In this document: positions 46,138 to 54,214 of the stretch, one piece after another | Layout: each line of letters begins with the position of its first letter | Position numbering within the stretch: the stretch's first letter is position 1 | Made by a program: the position numbers and the translations under genes | Notes under the pieces: generated by a model | What the model was told of the DNA's origin: nothing | Seen by the model: the letters and a program-made list of their open reading frames with translations, nothing else | Databases searched by the model: none | Assembly: GCA_034440135.1 (NCBI GenBank) | Contig: JAWXBP010000317.1 | Span: forward strand, 1 to 64,000 | Direction of reading: 5' to 3' | Length of the DNA stretch: 64,000 nt | Source of the DNA: Planctomycetia bacterium | GTDB lineage: Bacteria > Planctomycetota > Planctomycetia > Pirellulales > JALHLM01

Positions 46138-47907
46138 ATGAAACAGAGCTACGCCGCTGGAATCATCGCCGCAGCCTTGCTGGCCGCCGCGCCGGTGGCG
46201 CACGCCGACGTCGATCCCACGGTACTGGACGCCGAGCGGGAACGCATCGAGGCGATGAGCCGGGCGATGTCCCCGTCGATCGCCATTTTCGCCGGCGGCC
46301 AAGGGGGCGGGTCCGGCGTGATTATCTCCACGGACGGCTACGCGCTCAGTAACTTCCACGTAACGAGCGCCGCCGGCAACGCGATGAAATGCGGCCTCTC
46401 CGACGGCGGGTACTACGACGCGGTGCTCGTGGGCCTCGATCCCACCGGCGACGTGGCGCTGATTAAAGTCTTGGGACGCGAACGCTTCCCCGCCGCGGAA
46501 CTCGGCGATAGCGATCTGGTGCGGCAAGGGGACGCGGTCTTCGCCATTGGCAATCCGTTCCTGCTGGCGACCAACTTGCAGCCGTCGATTTCGTATGGCA
46601 TCGTCTCCGGCGTGCATCGCTATCAGTATCCGGCCGGCACGATCCTGGAATACGCCGATTGCATCCAGACCGACGCCGCGATCAACCCCGGCAATTCCGG
46701 CGGGCCGCTGTTCAACAGCAGCGGGCAGTTGATTGGCATCAATGGCCGCGGTTCGTTCGAAAAGCGCGGCCGTGTCAACGTCGGCGTAGGCTACGCGATT
46801 TCGATCAACCAGATCAAGCATTTTCTCGGTTGCTTGAAGGGAGGACGGATCGTCGATCACGCCACGCTCGGCGCGACCGTGGCGGCCGATGACGATGGCC
46901 GGATTCTGGTGAGCGATATTCTCGAAGAGAGCGACGCCTATCAACAAGGCCTGCGCTACAACGACGAAATCGTCCGCTTCGCCGATCGTCGCATCGCCTC
47001 GGTGAACGCGTTCAAAAATGTGCTCGGAACGCTGCCGAAAGATTGGCGAGTCCCGTTGGTGTATCGCCGTCGTGACGTCGAAACGACGCTGATGGTCCGC
47101 CTGGCCGGTGTGCATCGCAGCGGTGAGTTGGAAAAAATGGTCGAAGGGGGCGAAGTCGAGCCGCCAGGACCGAAACCTGACGATCCAGACCAAGAACGAA
47201 AGCCCGACGCTCCGCCAGCGCCGAAGGAGATTCCCGCGGCCGAACAGGAACCGTCGACCGAACTGCCCGAAGCGGTGAAGCCGTTTTACGAAGCCAAGTC
47301 GGGCTATGCCAATTACCACTTCAATCGCGTCGAGCGCGATCGCGTTTGGAAAGCGTTTCAGTCGAATGGTGATTTCTCCGCGCTGACCGGCACCTGGTCG
47401 TTGAGCGGCGATCTGCCGACCGGCGGTGAAGTGCAGTTCGATCTCGGCGACGCCGCCTGTGCCTGCACGGTGCCGGCAGGGCAATTCGGTTTCGCGCTCA
47501 ACGAAAACTTGAGCGAGGCGCTCGATCCTCCCAGAAGCGGCGGCATGCTGGCGGCGCTCTCGCTGTGGCGGCGATTGCTCGTGAAAGGGCCGGCGCAGTT
47601 CGGCGACGTCACTTACCTGGGCGCGATGCCGCTGGAGCGCTGGGGCGAACAACTCGACGTCTTCGCCGCGATGCATGCCGGCGTGGAATGCCGGTTCTAT
47701 TTCGAACCGACGACGGGCCAACTTGCCGCGCTCGAGTTTTACCCCACCGACGACGCGGCGCCGTGCCGCTTGCATTTCCGTGAGCATTTGGTCGTCGACG
47801 GAAGGCATTGGCCGAGCTTTGTCGAGGTCTCGTTCGGCAGCACGCATTTCGGGGACTTCCGTTTGAAGGAGTTCAGAGTCAAGCCGCCGATGGGGAACGG
47901 AACATGA
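46138..47907 (+). CDS. HtrA/DegP-like trypsin-type protease with PDZ and an extra C-terminal domain (active triad)
   Basis: 589 aa. Signal peptide (about 1-23, ending PVAHA). The S1C protease domain has a full triad: His74 in ALSNFHV, Asp105 in DPTGDVALI and Ser187 in NPGNSGGPL. One PDZ domain follows (about 250-320, GRILVSDILEESDAYQQG). A Pro/Asp/Lys-rich linker (about 340-385) leads to a unique 200-residue C-terminal domain with ATG-proximal FYEAKSGYANYHFNRVERDR, a Cys pair (DAACACTV) and beta strands; I do not recognise it. The gene's stop overlaps the start of the next protease-like gene by 4 nt. It is the only one of three paralogues that can be catalytic. Confidence 0.9.
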   Translation: MKQSYAAGIIAAALLAAAPVAHADVDPTVLDAERERIEAMSRAMSPSIAIFAGGQGGGSGVIISTDGYALSNFHVTSAAGNAMKCGLSDGGYYDAVLVGLDPTGDVALIKVLGRERFPAAELGDSDLVRQGDAVFAIGNPFLLATNLQPSISYGIVSGVHRYQYPAGTILEYADCIQTDAAINPGNSGGPLFNSSGQLIGINGRGSFEKRGRVNVGVGYAISINQIKHFLGCLKGGRIVDHATLGATVAADDDGRILVSDILEESDAYQQGLRYNDEIVRFADRRIASVNAFKNVLGTLPKDWRVPLVYRRRDVETTLMVRLAGVHRSGELEKMVEGGEVEPPGPKPDDPDQERKPDAPPAPKEIPAAEQEPSTELPEAVKPFYEAKSGYANYHFNRVERDRVWKAFQSNGDFSALTGTWSLSGDLPTGGEVQFDLGDAACACTVPAGQFGFALNENLSEALDPPRSGGMLAALSLWRRLLVKGPAQFGDVTYLGAMPLERWGEQLDVFAAMHAGVECRFYFEPTTGQLAALEFYPTDDAAPCRLHFREHLVVDGRHWPSFVEVSFGSTHFGDFRLKEFRVKPPMGNGT

Positions 47908-48947
47908 TGCCACGAGGCGCTAAAATCGAGTTGCGGCGCGCATGGCTTTGCGCGGTGGCGCTCTGCGCGTTAGGCGTGCAACATGCATCGGCGGCGCCGC
48001 TAGCCGACGTCGTGGAAAGCGCGCAACCAAAAATCGCCAAGCTCTACGGCGCTGGTGGCCTGCGCGGATTGGAAGCCTATCAAAGCGGCGTCGTCATCTC
48101 TCCTTCCGGGCATATTCTCACCGTGTGGAGCTACGTCCTCGACGCCGAATCGATCACCGTCGTGTTGAACGACGGTCGCCGCTTTGAAGCGGAGTTGGCC
48201 GGCGCGGATCCCAAATTGGAAATCGCAGTGCTGAAGCCGCGCGAGGAGTTAGACGAGATTCCGTACTTCGATCTGGAACAAGCTCCTTCGGCGGGCGGCG
48301 GCACGCGCATCGTTGCGTTTAGCAATTGTTTCGGCGTCGCCGCTGGCGATGAAGCGGCCAGCGTGCAAGCCGGCACCGTGATGGCGGTGACACCGCTCAA
48401 CGCGCATCGAGGCGTCTTCAAGGCGACCTATCGCGGACCGGTCTATGTGTTGGACGCCGTGACGAGCAACCCCGGTGCAGCCGGAGGCGCGATTACCGAC
48501 GACGATGGACACTTGGTCGGCTTGATCGGGCGCGAGCTGCGCAACTCGGCTAACGGAACCTGGCTCAACTACGCGCTCCCGATCGAAGAATTGCGCGCGT
48601 CGGTGACGCGTATTCAAGCGGGCGAACTCGCGCCGGCGCAACCGATCGCGCCTAACAACGTCGGCGCGGCCAATCCGTTTAAGCTCGCCACGTTGGGCAT
48701 CGTGCTGGTGCCGGACGTGTTGGATCGCACGCCGGCCTATGTGGATGCCGTCGTCGCCGGATCGCCGGCCGCCAAAGCGGGGCTCAAGCCGGACGATTTA
48801 TTCGTTACGATCAGCGGCCGCTTGGTGCAATCGCGCGGCTTGATGGAAGAAGAGCTCGCGCGCTGCGAAGCGGACAAGCCCATCAAAGTCACTGTGCTGC
48901 GCGGTGACGACGAATTGCTGGAACTGGAGTTGACGCCGACGCCCTAG
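47904..48947 (+). CDS. HtrA-like pseudoprotease with PDZ (all three triad residues replaced)
   Basis: 347 aa. A signal segment (about 10-31) is followed by an S1C-type fold: YQSGVVISPSGHILTVWSYV, then ADPKLEIAVLKP, then SNPGAAGGAITDDDGHLVGL. At the catalytic positions, His is Ser76, Asp is Glu106 and Ser is Ala193; the flanking glycine and hydrophobic framework is conserved. One PDZ domain ends the protein (about 255-345, YVDAVVAGSPAAKAGLKPDD). The conserved fold with lost catalysis argues for binding, scaffolding or regulation. The ATG overlaps the stop of the active protease (ATGA), so the two are co-made. A longer frame upstream is rejected because it lies inside the previous gene. Confidence 0.88.
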   Translation: MMPRGAKIELRRAWLCAVALCALGVQHASAAPLADVVESAQPKIAKLYGAGGLRGLEAYQSGVVISPSGHILTVWSYVLDAESITVVLNDGRRFEAELAGADPKLEIAVLKPREELDEIPYFDLEQAPSAGGGTRIVAFSNCFGVAAGDEAASVQAGTVMAVTPLNAHRGVFKATYRGPVYVLDAVTSNPGAAGGAITDDDGHLVGLIGRELRNSANGTWLNYALPIEELRASVTRIQAGELAPAQPIAPNNVGAANPFKLATLGIVLVPDVLDRTPAYVDAVVAGSPAAKAGLKPDDLFVTISGRLVQSRGLMEEELARCEADKPIKVTVLRGDDELLELELTPTP

Positions 48948-48958
48948 GCCGCCACCGC

Positions 48959-50923
48959 ATGAAATGCTTGAACTCGAAAACGCCCGCGATCCTCGTCATG
49001 TGCTGTGCCCTGAGCGCACTTGCGCACGCGGCCATCGCTCAGGATGATCTCTCCGCCAAGGAAGAGGCCGCCCTGCGCGCTGCTGTCGCCCAGGTCGCGT
49101 CGAGCGTGGTGAAGATCGAAGCTCTGGGTGGCCTGGAAAAAGTCGGCGACGTCCTGTTGGGCGACGGTCCCACGACCGGGCTGATTGTTACCCCGGACGG
49201 CTACATCGTCTCGAGCATCTTCAATTTCGCACAAAAGCCTGCATCGATCTTGGTCACGTTGCCGGACGGCACGCGCACGCCGGCCACTTGGGTTGCTGCC
49301 GATAAGAGCCGGATGCTGGTGCTGCTCAAAGTGAACGCTGCCACGCCGTTGTCGGTAGCGGAAGCCAGTCCCTTGGCCGATCTCCGTCCGGGGCAATGGG
49401 CGATCGCCGTGGGACGCACGTTCGATACCTCGCTGCCGCAGTATTCCGTAGGCATTGTGAGCGCGCTCGATCGCATCTGGGGCAAAGCCGTCCAGACCGA
49501 CGCGATGGTCTCGCCGAACAACTACGGCGGGCCGCTCGTGGATATCCAAGGGCGCGTGATCGGCGTGCTGGCGCCGTTTTCGCCGGATGCCGCCGGAGAG
49601 TCAGCGGGCGTCGAGTGGTATGACTCCGGGATTGGCTTCGCCGTGCCTTATGAGCACATCCAGCAGGCGTTGCCGCGACTGCGCGAAGGAAAGGATCTCA
49701 CGTCCGGCGTGCTGGGCATCAGCTTGAAGTCTAAGGACATCTACGGCGAGCCGCCGCTGATCGCCATCTGCCGTTCCGATTCGCCGGCCTACCAGGCCGG
49801 GTTGCGCGTCGGCGATCGCATCGTGGCGATTGACGGCCGCGCGGTCGACTCTCAGGCCGAGGTGAAGCACGCCATCAGCCCGCGATACGCTGGCGATAGC
49901 TTGCAAGTGAAAGTCGCACGGGGCGACGCGGAGTTCGAGCGCGCGATCACGCTGATCGAAAAGCTGAAACCCTACCGCCACGCGTTTCTCGGCATCTTGC
50001 CGCGCCGTGACGTCGGCGAGGATGGCGTCCGCGTCCGTTTCGTCTATCCCGACAGCCCCGCGGCGAAAGCGGGCATGCAGATCGATGATCGCCTCGTTTC
50101 CATCGACGCCGCGCAAGTTGCGGACGCAGCAACAGTGCGCGAACGCTTGAACGGCCTCGCGCCGGAGCAATCGGTACGCGTCGAATTTCGCCGTGGCGAC
50201 AAATCCCACTATCCCGAGATCAAACTCGCGGCGCTTCCCGAAACGGTTCCGGATGCACTGCCTGCTGCGGCCGAGGCGACAGCAGCGGCAGCGGGGGAAC
50301 GGCCGGCCGTGGGACAATTCACGCTGGAGCTGCCGGAGTACCCGAATCGGTCGCGAGTGTACGTGCCTGCCGATTACGATCCTCGGCGCGCTTACGGACT
50401 CCTGGTCTATCTGCATGCGGCGGGTGGCGAGGAAGAACAGCAGACGCTCGACCGTTGGAAAGCGATGTGCGATCGCGACAGCTTGATCTTGCTTGCACCC
50501 CAGGCGACAGAACCCAAGCGTTGGCAGCCGGAGGAATTGCCGTACATTCGCCGCGCCGTGGAGCACATCACCGGACGTTACACGATCGACCCATCGCGGA
50601 CCGTGGCCGTGGGGCGTGAAATGGGCGCTTCGCTGGCCTACCAACTCGGCTTCCAGCAACGCGATTTGTTCCGCGGCGTGGCGGCCATCGACGGCCCATT
50701 CGCGGCGCGGCCGACCGACAACGATCCGGCCGAGCGCCTGGCGTTTTATGTCGCCTTCGCCAAATCCTCCCCGCACGCCGGCATCTCGGTGAAGGCCATC
50801 GAAATGTTGCGCGAATTGCACTATCCTGTCACCACGCGCGACCTCGGCGACGCCCCGCGCGAGCTGAACGAGACGGAACTCGGCGAACTCAGCCGGTGGA
50901 TCGATACCCTGGATAAGCTGTAG
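48959..50923 (+). CDS. HtrA-like pseudoprotease with two PDZ domains and a degenerate alpha/beta-hydrolase domain
   Basis: 654 aa. Signal segment about 8-27. The trypsin-like domain has DGYIVSSIFNF, ADKSRMLVLLKV and SPNNYGGPLVD; at the triad positions His is Phe88, Asp is Met119 and Ser is Tyr189. PDZ 1 (about 250-335) reads SPAYQAGLRVGDRIVAIDGR, PDZ 2 (about 340-425) SPAAKAGMQIDDRLVSIDAA. Residues about 455-654 are an esterase-type alpha/beta-hydrolase: YGLLVYLHAAGGEEE, DPSRTVAVGREMGASLAYQL. The nucleophile elbow is GREMG, with Glu554 instead of Ser. Both enzymatic folds thus look dead. It starts 11 nt after the second protease-like gene. Confidence 0.87.
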   Translation: MKCLNSKTPAILVMCCALSALAHAAIAQDDLSAKEEAALRAAVAQVASSVVKIEALGGLEKVGDVLLGDGPTTGLIVTPDGYIVSSIFNFAQKPASILVTLPDGTRTPATWVAADKSRMLVLLKVNAATPLSVAEASPLADLRPGQWAIAVGRTFDTSLPQYSVGIVSALDRIWGKAVQTDAMVSPNNYGGPLVDIQGRVIGVLAPFSPDAAGESAGVEWYDSGIGFAVPYEHIQQALPRLREGKDLTSGVLGISLKSKDIYGEPPLIAICRSDSPAYQAGLRVGDRIVAIDGRAVDSQAEVKHAISPRYAGDSLQVKVARGDAEFERAITLIEKLKPYRHAFLGILPRRDVGEDGVRVRFVYPDSPAAKAGMQIDDRLVSIDAAQVADAATVRERLNGLAPEQSVRVEFRRGDKSHYPEIKLAALPETVPDALPAAAEATAAAAGERPAVGQFTLELPEYPNRSRVYVPADYDPRRAYGLLVYLHAAGGEEEQQTLDRWKAMCDRDSLILLAPQATEPKRWQPEELPYIRRAVEHITGRYTIDPSRTVAVGREMGASLAYQLGFQQRDLFRGVAAIDGPFAARPTDNDPAERLAFYVAFAKSSPHAGISVKAIEMLRELHYPVTTRDLGDAPRELNETELGELSRWIDTLDKL

Positions 50924-50986
50924 AGCGAACGCGGAGCGCGGAAGTTTAATGCGCGACACATCTACGCAGTTGACGTTTCCGGCTCT

Positions 50987-51331
50987 ATGAATACGTTGAG
51001 CGAAACGGATCCGCGGCGTAATTTGCTCGGCGTGATCGCGCTCGTTGCTTTGCTGGCCGGCGCGGTGCTCTACTTTGTCGACGGCGCGCATTCGCGCTAT
51101 CTGGAATGGACCAGCGCCTGCCTGCGCGTGGGCGCCGTGCTCGGCGCGGTCTGGCTGGCGATGCCGGAGTTTCGCCGACCGGGCAATCGCTGGCTCGTGG
51201 CGGCCATTCTGGCGGCCTTTGTCGTGCTGGCCTGGCGACCTAGACTTTTCCTGATCGCCGCGGTGCTGTTCGTCGTGGCCTGGTTCTTGCGGCCGAGGGG
51301 GTCGGCTGCGATTGAACCGCGGAGGCGCTGA
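50987..51331 (+). CDS. Small membrane protein, last gene of the cluster
   Basis: 114 aa with four hydrophobic stretches (about 14-30, 42-60, 68-84 and 86-103). No motif is recognised. The final residues IEPRRR and the stop codon are encoded by a repeat element of the ACCGCGGAGGCGCTGAGA family, so the original C-terminus has probably been replaced. It is 63 nt after the last protease-like gene and likely part of the same transcript. Confidence 0.72.
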   Translation: MNTLSETDPRRNLLGVIALVALLAGAVLYFVDGAHSRYLEWTSACLRVGAVLGAVWLAMPEFRRPGNRWLVAAILAAFVVLAWRPRLFLIAAVLFVVAWFLRPRGSAAIEPRRR

Positions 51332-51338
51332 GATGCGG
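51316..51338 (+). repeat. Single arm of the ACCGCGGAGGCGCTGAGA repeat, overlapping a stop codon
   Basis: The 23 bases match the right arm of the repeat at 26371-26392 closely. As in that case they follow ATTGA or TTGA directly, and here they supply the gene's TGA (51329-51331). No complementary arm is found before the ggt start. Confidence 0.65.
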
Positions 51339-51406
51339 AGGTGGGAGAGGGATGAGAGCGAGGAGTGTTGTGCGCGGAATGACCTGTTGACTGCGAGTTT
51401 GGTGTG

Positions 51407-53119
51407 ATGAATCTGAACTGCGTTCGCTTCGTCGTTGCAATCTTGATGCTCGTGGCTGCGCCGGACCATGCCTTCGCTCAGCTTGCGGTGGCGCCGGAGG
51501 CCGCGCACGGTTCGATTGAAGTCGAGCATGGTGTTGTCGTGTCGGCGCAGCGGGATGCGAGCGAGGTGGGCGTTGATGTTTTGCAGCGCGGCGGGAATGC
51601 GGTCGATGCGGCGGTTGCCACGGCGTTTGCGCTCGCGGTCACGCATCCCGAGGCCGGCAACATTGGCGGCGGCGGGTTTATGTTGGTGTTTCCAGGCGAC
51701 GGGCGCGCGCCGGTCTGCGTCGACTACCGCGAAACCGCGCCGGCCGCCGCGACGGCCACGACGTTCACGCCGGGCGAGAGTCGCTTCACCTGCAAGTACG
51801 TCGGCGTGCCCGGCACGGTACGCGGCCTGGAGTTGGCACACCGCGAATTCGGCAAACTCTCTTGGAGCGAGTTGGTGTCGCCGGCCGTGAAGTTGGCGGA
51901 AGAAGGGTTTGCACTCGACAAGTACCTGGCGAATTCGCTCAATGAGTTATTGAAGGAGTCGCCGGACTTCGCCGAGTTGCAGCGCGTCTACGGCAAGGAC
52001 GGCGGGAAGGCGGAGTGGCACGAAGGCGATCAACTCGTGCTGCCGGAGCTGGGTAAGTCGTTGCGTGCGATCGCCGAGCATGGCCCGAGCGCCTTCTACG
52101 ATGGTGAAATTGCCGAACAACTCGTCGCGGAAATGACAGCCGGCGGCGGGTTGATCGCCCGCGACGATCTCCGCGGCTATCAAGCCAAGCTGCGCGAGCC
52201 GATTCGCGGCGTCTATCGCGGCTACGACATCTACGCCGCGCCGCCCCCCAGTTCCGGCGGCATTTGTCTCATTGAAATGTTGAACATCCTCGAACCGCTG
52301 GAACTCCGCAAACACGGCCGCCATTCCGCCGAGGCAATGCACTTCACGATCGAAGCGATGCAACGCGCCTTCTGTGATCGCGCACGGCATTTGGGCGATC
52401 CGGATTTCAACACGATTCCCGCCGACTTGACCGACAAGGCCTACGCGAAAAAACTGAGCGAGGCGATTCCCGCCTGGCAGGCCACGCGCAGCGATACCCT
52501 CGCGCCGGAGATTCCGCTCGCGGGCGAAGGGCCCAACACCACGCATTTCTCGGTGATCGACGCGAGTGGCATGGCCGTGGCCAACACCTATACGCTCGAA
52601 GAAAGCTACGGCGCGAGGATCGTCGTCCGCGGCGCAGGCTTTTTACTGAATAACGAGATGGGAGATTTCAACCCTCAGCCAGGTGTGACGACTCGGACCG
52701 GCCAGATCGGCACGCCTGCGAACATCATCGCACCGGGCAAGCGGATGCTCAGCTCGATGTGCCCACTGATCGTCGCGCAAGAGGGCCGCGCGGTCCTCGT
52801 CACTGGCAGCCCCGGCGGGCGCACGATCATCAACACCGTGCTCTCGATCGTGCTCGGCGTGTTGGAATACGAGCTCGACGTCCGCGCCGCAGTCGACGCC
52901 CCGCGCTGGCATCACCAATGGCTGCCGGACGAAACGATCTTCGAGCGCAGCGCCGACTCCGCCTATCGGGCGGCCATTCAACGGCTCAAACTGATGGGCC
53001 ACAAAACGAAGCTTTCCGACGTGCAGGGTTCAGCGCACAGCATTTACGTTGACCCGAAATCGAAAAAACGGATCGGCGCCGTCGACTTGCGCCGCACTGG
53101 TCACGCGGCCGGCTATTGA
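51407..53119 (+). CDS. ggt: Gamma-glutamyltransferase, exported
   Basis: 570 aa. Signal peptide about 1-25 (VAILMLVAAPDHAFA). The large-subunit motifs GGNAVDAAVATAFALAVTHP and GNIGGGGFMLV and the cleavage site with nucleophile Thr378 in NTTHFSVID are intact. The substrate motifs LNNEMGDF and GKRMLSSMCPLIV follow, and TGSPGGRTIINTVL is near the end. The enzyme self-cleaves and transfers or hydrolyses gamma-glutamyl groups of glutathione in the periplasm. A GTG codon just before (51404) is an alternative start; ATG 51407 is preferred. It converges with the anti-sigma gene across a long palindrome. Confidence 0.95.
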   Translation: MNLNCVRFVVAILMLVAAPDHAFAQLAVAPEAAHGSIEVEHGVVVSAQRDASEVGVDVLQRGGNAVDAAVATAFALAVTHPEAGNIGGGGFMLVFPGDGRAPVCVDYRETAPAAATATTFTPGESRFTCKYVGVPGTVRGLELAHREFGKLSWSELVSPAVKLAEEGFALDKYLANSLNELLKESPDFAELQRVYGKDGGKAEWHEGDQLVLPELGKSLRAIAEHGPSAFYDGEIAEQLVAEMTAGGGLIARDDLRGYQAKLREPIRGVYRGYDIYAAPPPSSGGICLIEMLNILEPLELRKHGRHSAEAMHFTIEAMQRAFCDRARHLGDPDFNTIPADLTDKAYAKKLSEAIPAWQATRSDTLAPEIPLAGEGPNTTHFSVIDASGMAVANTYTLEESYGARIVVRGAGFLLNNEMGDFNPQPGVTTRTGQIGTPANIIAPGKRMLSSMCPLIVAQEGRAVLVTGSPGGRTIINTVLSIVLGVLEYELDVRAAVDAPRWHHQWLPDETIFERSADSAYRAAIQRLKLMGHKTKLSDVQGSAHSIYVDPKSKKRIGAVDLRRTGHAAGY

Positions 53120-53137
53120 ACGTCGGCAGCCGAAAGT

Positions 53138-53239
53138 CTGTGGGAGGCGTCTCCGACGCCGATAGAGTTGACTTCGCCAGATCAGTAACGTTTACGATAG
53201 CAACGCCCACTCCATCGGCGTCGGAGACGCCTCCCACAG
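53138..53239. repeat. Perfect 26-bp inverted repeat between convergent genes
   Basis: Arms 53138-53163 and 53214-53239 are perfect reverse complements over 26 bp (core GGGAGGCGTCTCCGACGCC), with a 50-nt loop. It begins 18 nt after the ggt stop and ends 35 nt before the anti-sigma stop, so it probably also acts as a bidirectional terminator. The GTCTCCGAC core is unrelated to the other repeat families here. Confidence 0.8.
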
Positions 53240-53274
53240 TCGATGGAGAGGCACTCGTTTCTCAGCGCGCCAGG

Positions 53275-53517
53275 CTACTTCGCCTGACGTGCCGCCATGA
53301 TCGCCCGCACCAGCTCTTCCGGCATCTTCGGCGGTTTCTGCTCTTCTTCCTGGCAGGCCGATTTCCCCAGGCAGATCGCCTGCTGGTAGGTTTTCATGTA
53401 CGCCACGCAGGGCGGGCAGCAGGCCAGGTGCTTTTCGAAGTATTCCCGTTGCTCGGGCGGCAATTCGCCGTCGCAGTATTCCATCAGGAATTCGACCAAC
53501 TCACGGCAGCTCAGCAT
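53275..53517 (-). CDS. Zinc-finger anti-sigma factor (zf-HC2-like)
   Basis: 80 aa. The motif CDGELPPEQREYFEKHLACC then PPC gives the H-x3-C-x2-C zinc-binding set (His30, Cys33/34, Cys37) with Cys15 upstream. Such ZAS domains hold an ECF sigma factor inactive and release it on redox or zinc change. A C-terminal tail CQEEEQKPPKMPEELVRAI replaces the membrane segment, so this is the soluble type. Its ATG shares one base with the sigma stop (TAATG). Confidence 0.85.
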   Translation of the reverse strand: MLSCRELVEFLMEYCDGELPPEQREYFEKHLACCPPCVAYMKTYQQAICLGKSACQEEEQKPPKMPEELVRAIMAARQAK

Positions 53518-54149
53518 TACAGGCCTCCTCGCAAATGGGGATCGAGGAGCGCACGGAGGGCCTGCCTGGCTCGATGAAGTCGGGTTTTGACGGCGTTCGA
53601 GGTCATGCCGAGGAGTTTCGCGGTTTCGTCGGTGTCTCGTTCTTCGATGTCCCGGAGCAGCAATACGATACGGTAGCTTTCGGGCAGAGCGTCGATCGAG
53701 CGGCGGACCAGATCCTTGGTTTCCGCCTTTTCCAGCGCCGCCAAGCCGCCGTCGCGCCATTCCGAGGCTGGCGTCGCATGATGCCCATCTTCCAGAAACT
53801 TGGGCAGCAGCTCGTCGCCCGAATGCTCCGCCGGACGGGATTTCCGGGTTCTGAGTTTCATCAAGGCCGCGTTCACGGCGATCCGGTGAAGCCAGGTGCC
53901 AAGCCGAGACTGTCCCTCGAAGCGGTCGAGGGCCTTGAAGGCGGACAGGAAGGCCTCCTGGACCGCGTCCTGGGCGTCCTCTTCGCTGCCGAGGAACCGT
54001 CGGGTGACCGACAGCATCCGCCCGCCATGGTCCCGCACGAGCTGCTCGAACGCCGCGGCGTCGCCTGCCCGCAGTCGCTCTAGAATGGCCCGCTCGTCGG
54101 ACGGTAAGTCCTGGGTGGCAAGATCGGCTTCCGGCGGCACTTGGCTCAT
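53517..54149 (-). CDS. ECF-type RNA polymerase sigma factor
   Basis: 210 aa. Region 2 (AFEQLVRDHGGRMLSVTRRF, EEDAQDAVQEAFLSAFKAL) and region 4 (LPESYRIVLLLRDIEERDTDE, AKLLGMTSNAVKTRLHRARQ) are complete. ATG 54149 (MSQVPPEADLA) is chosen over an upstream TTG 13 codons earlier. Coupled to a soluble zf-HC2 anti-sigma, it probably answers a redox or metal signal and likely controls its own operon. Confidence 0.93.
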   Translation of the reverse strand: MSQVPPEADLATQDLPSDERAILERLRAGDAAAFEQLVRDHGGRMLSVTRRFLGSEEDAQDAVQEAFLSAFKALDRFEGQSRLGTWLHRIAVNAALMKLRTRKSRPAEHSGDELLPKFLEDGHHATPASEWRDGGLAALEKAETKDLVRRSIDALPESYRIVLLLRDIEERDTDETAKLLGMTSNAVKTRLHRARQALRALLDPHLRGGL

Positions 54150-54214
54150 GTTGGATAGTATTCTCGCCGGGCGGCCGCCGATTTTCAATGCGGCCGCAGC
54201 GCGTCACTCGGCGC

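Noticed and set aside
46015-47913. 632-aa open frame on the minus strand
   Set aside because: Antisense to the active protease gene, whose signal peptide, triad and PDZ domain are clear. No domain-like pattern is seen in this frame.
49601-51841. 746-aa open frame on the minus strand
   Set aside because: It lies antisense to the third HtrA-like gene, the small membrane gene and ggt, spanning several well-supported genes. Composition (Arg/His/Ala-rich) is that of a GC-rich antisense shadow.
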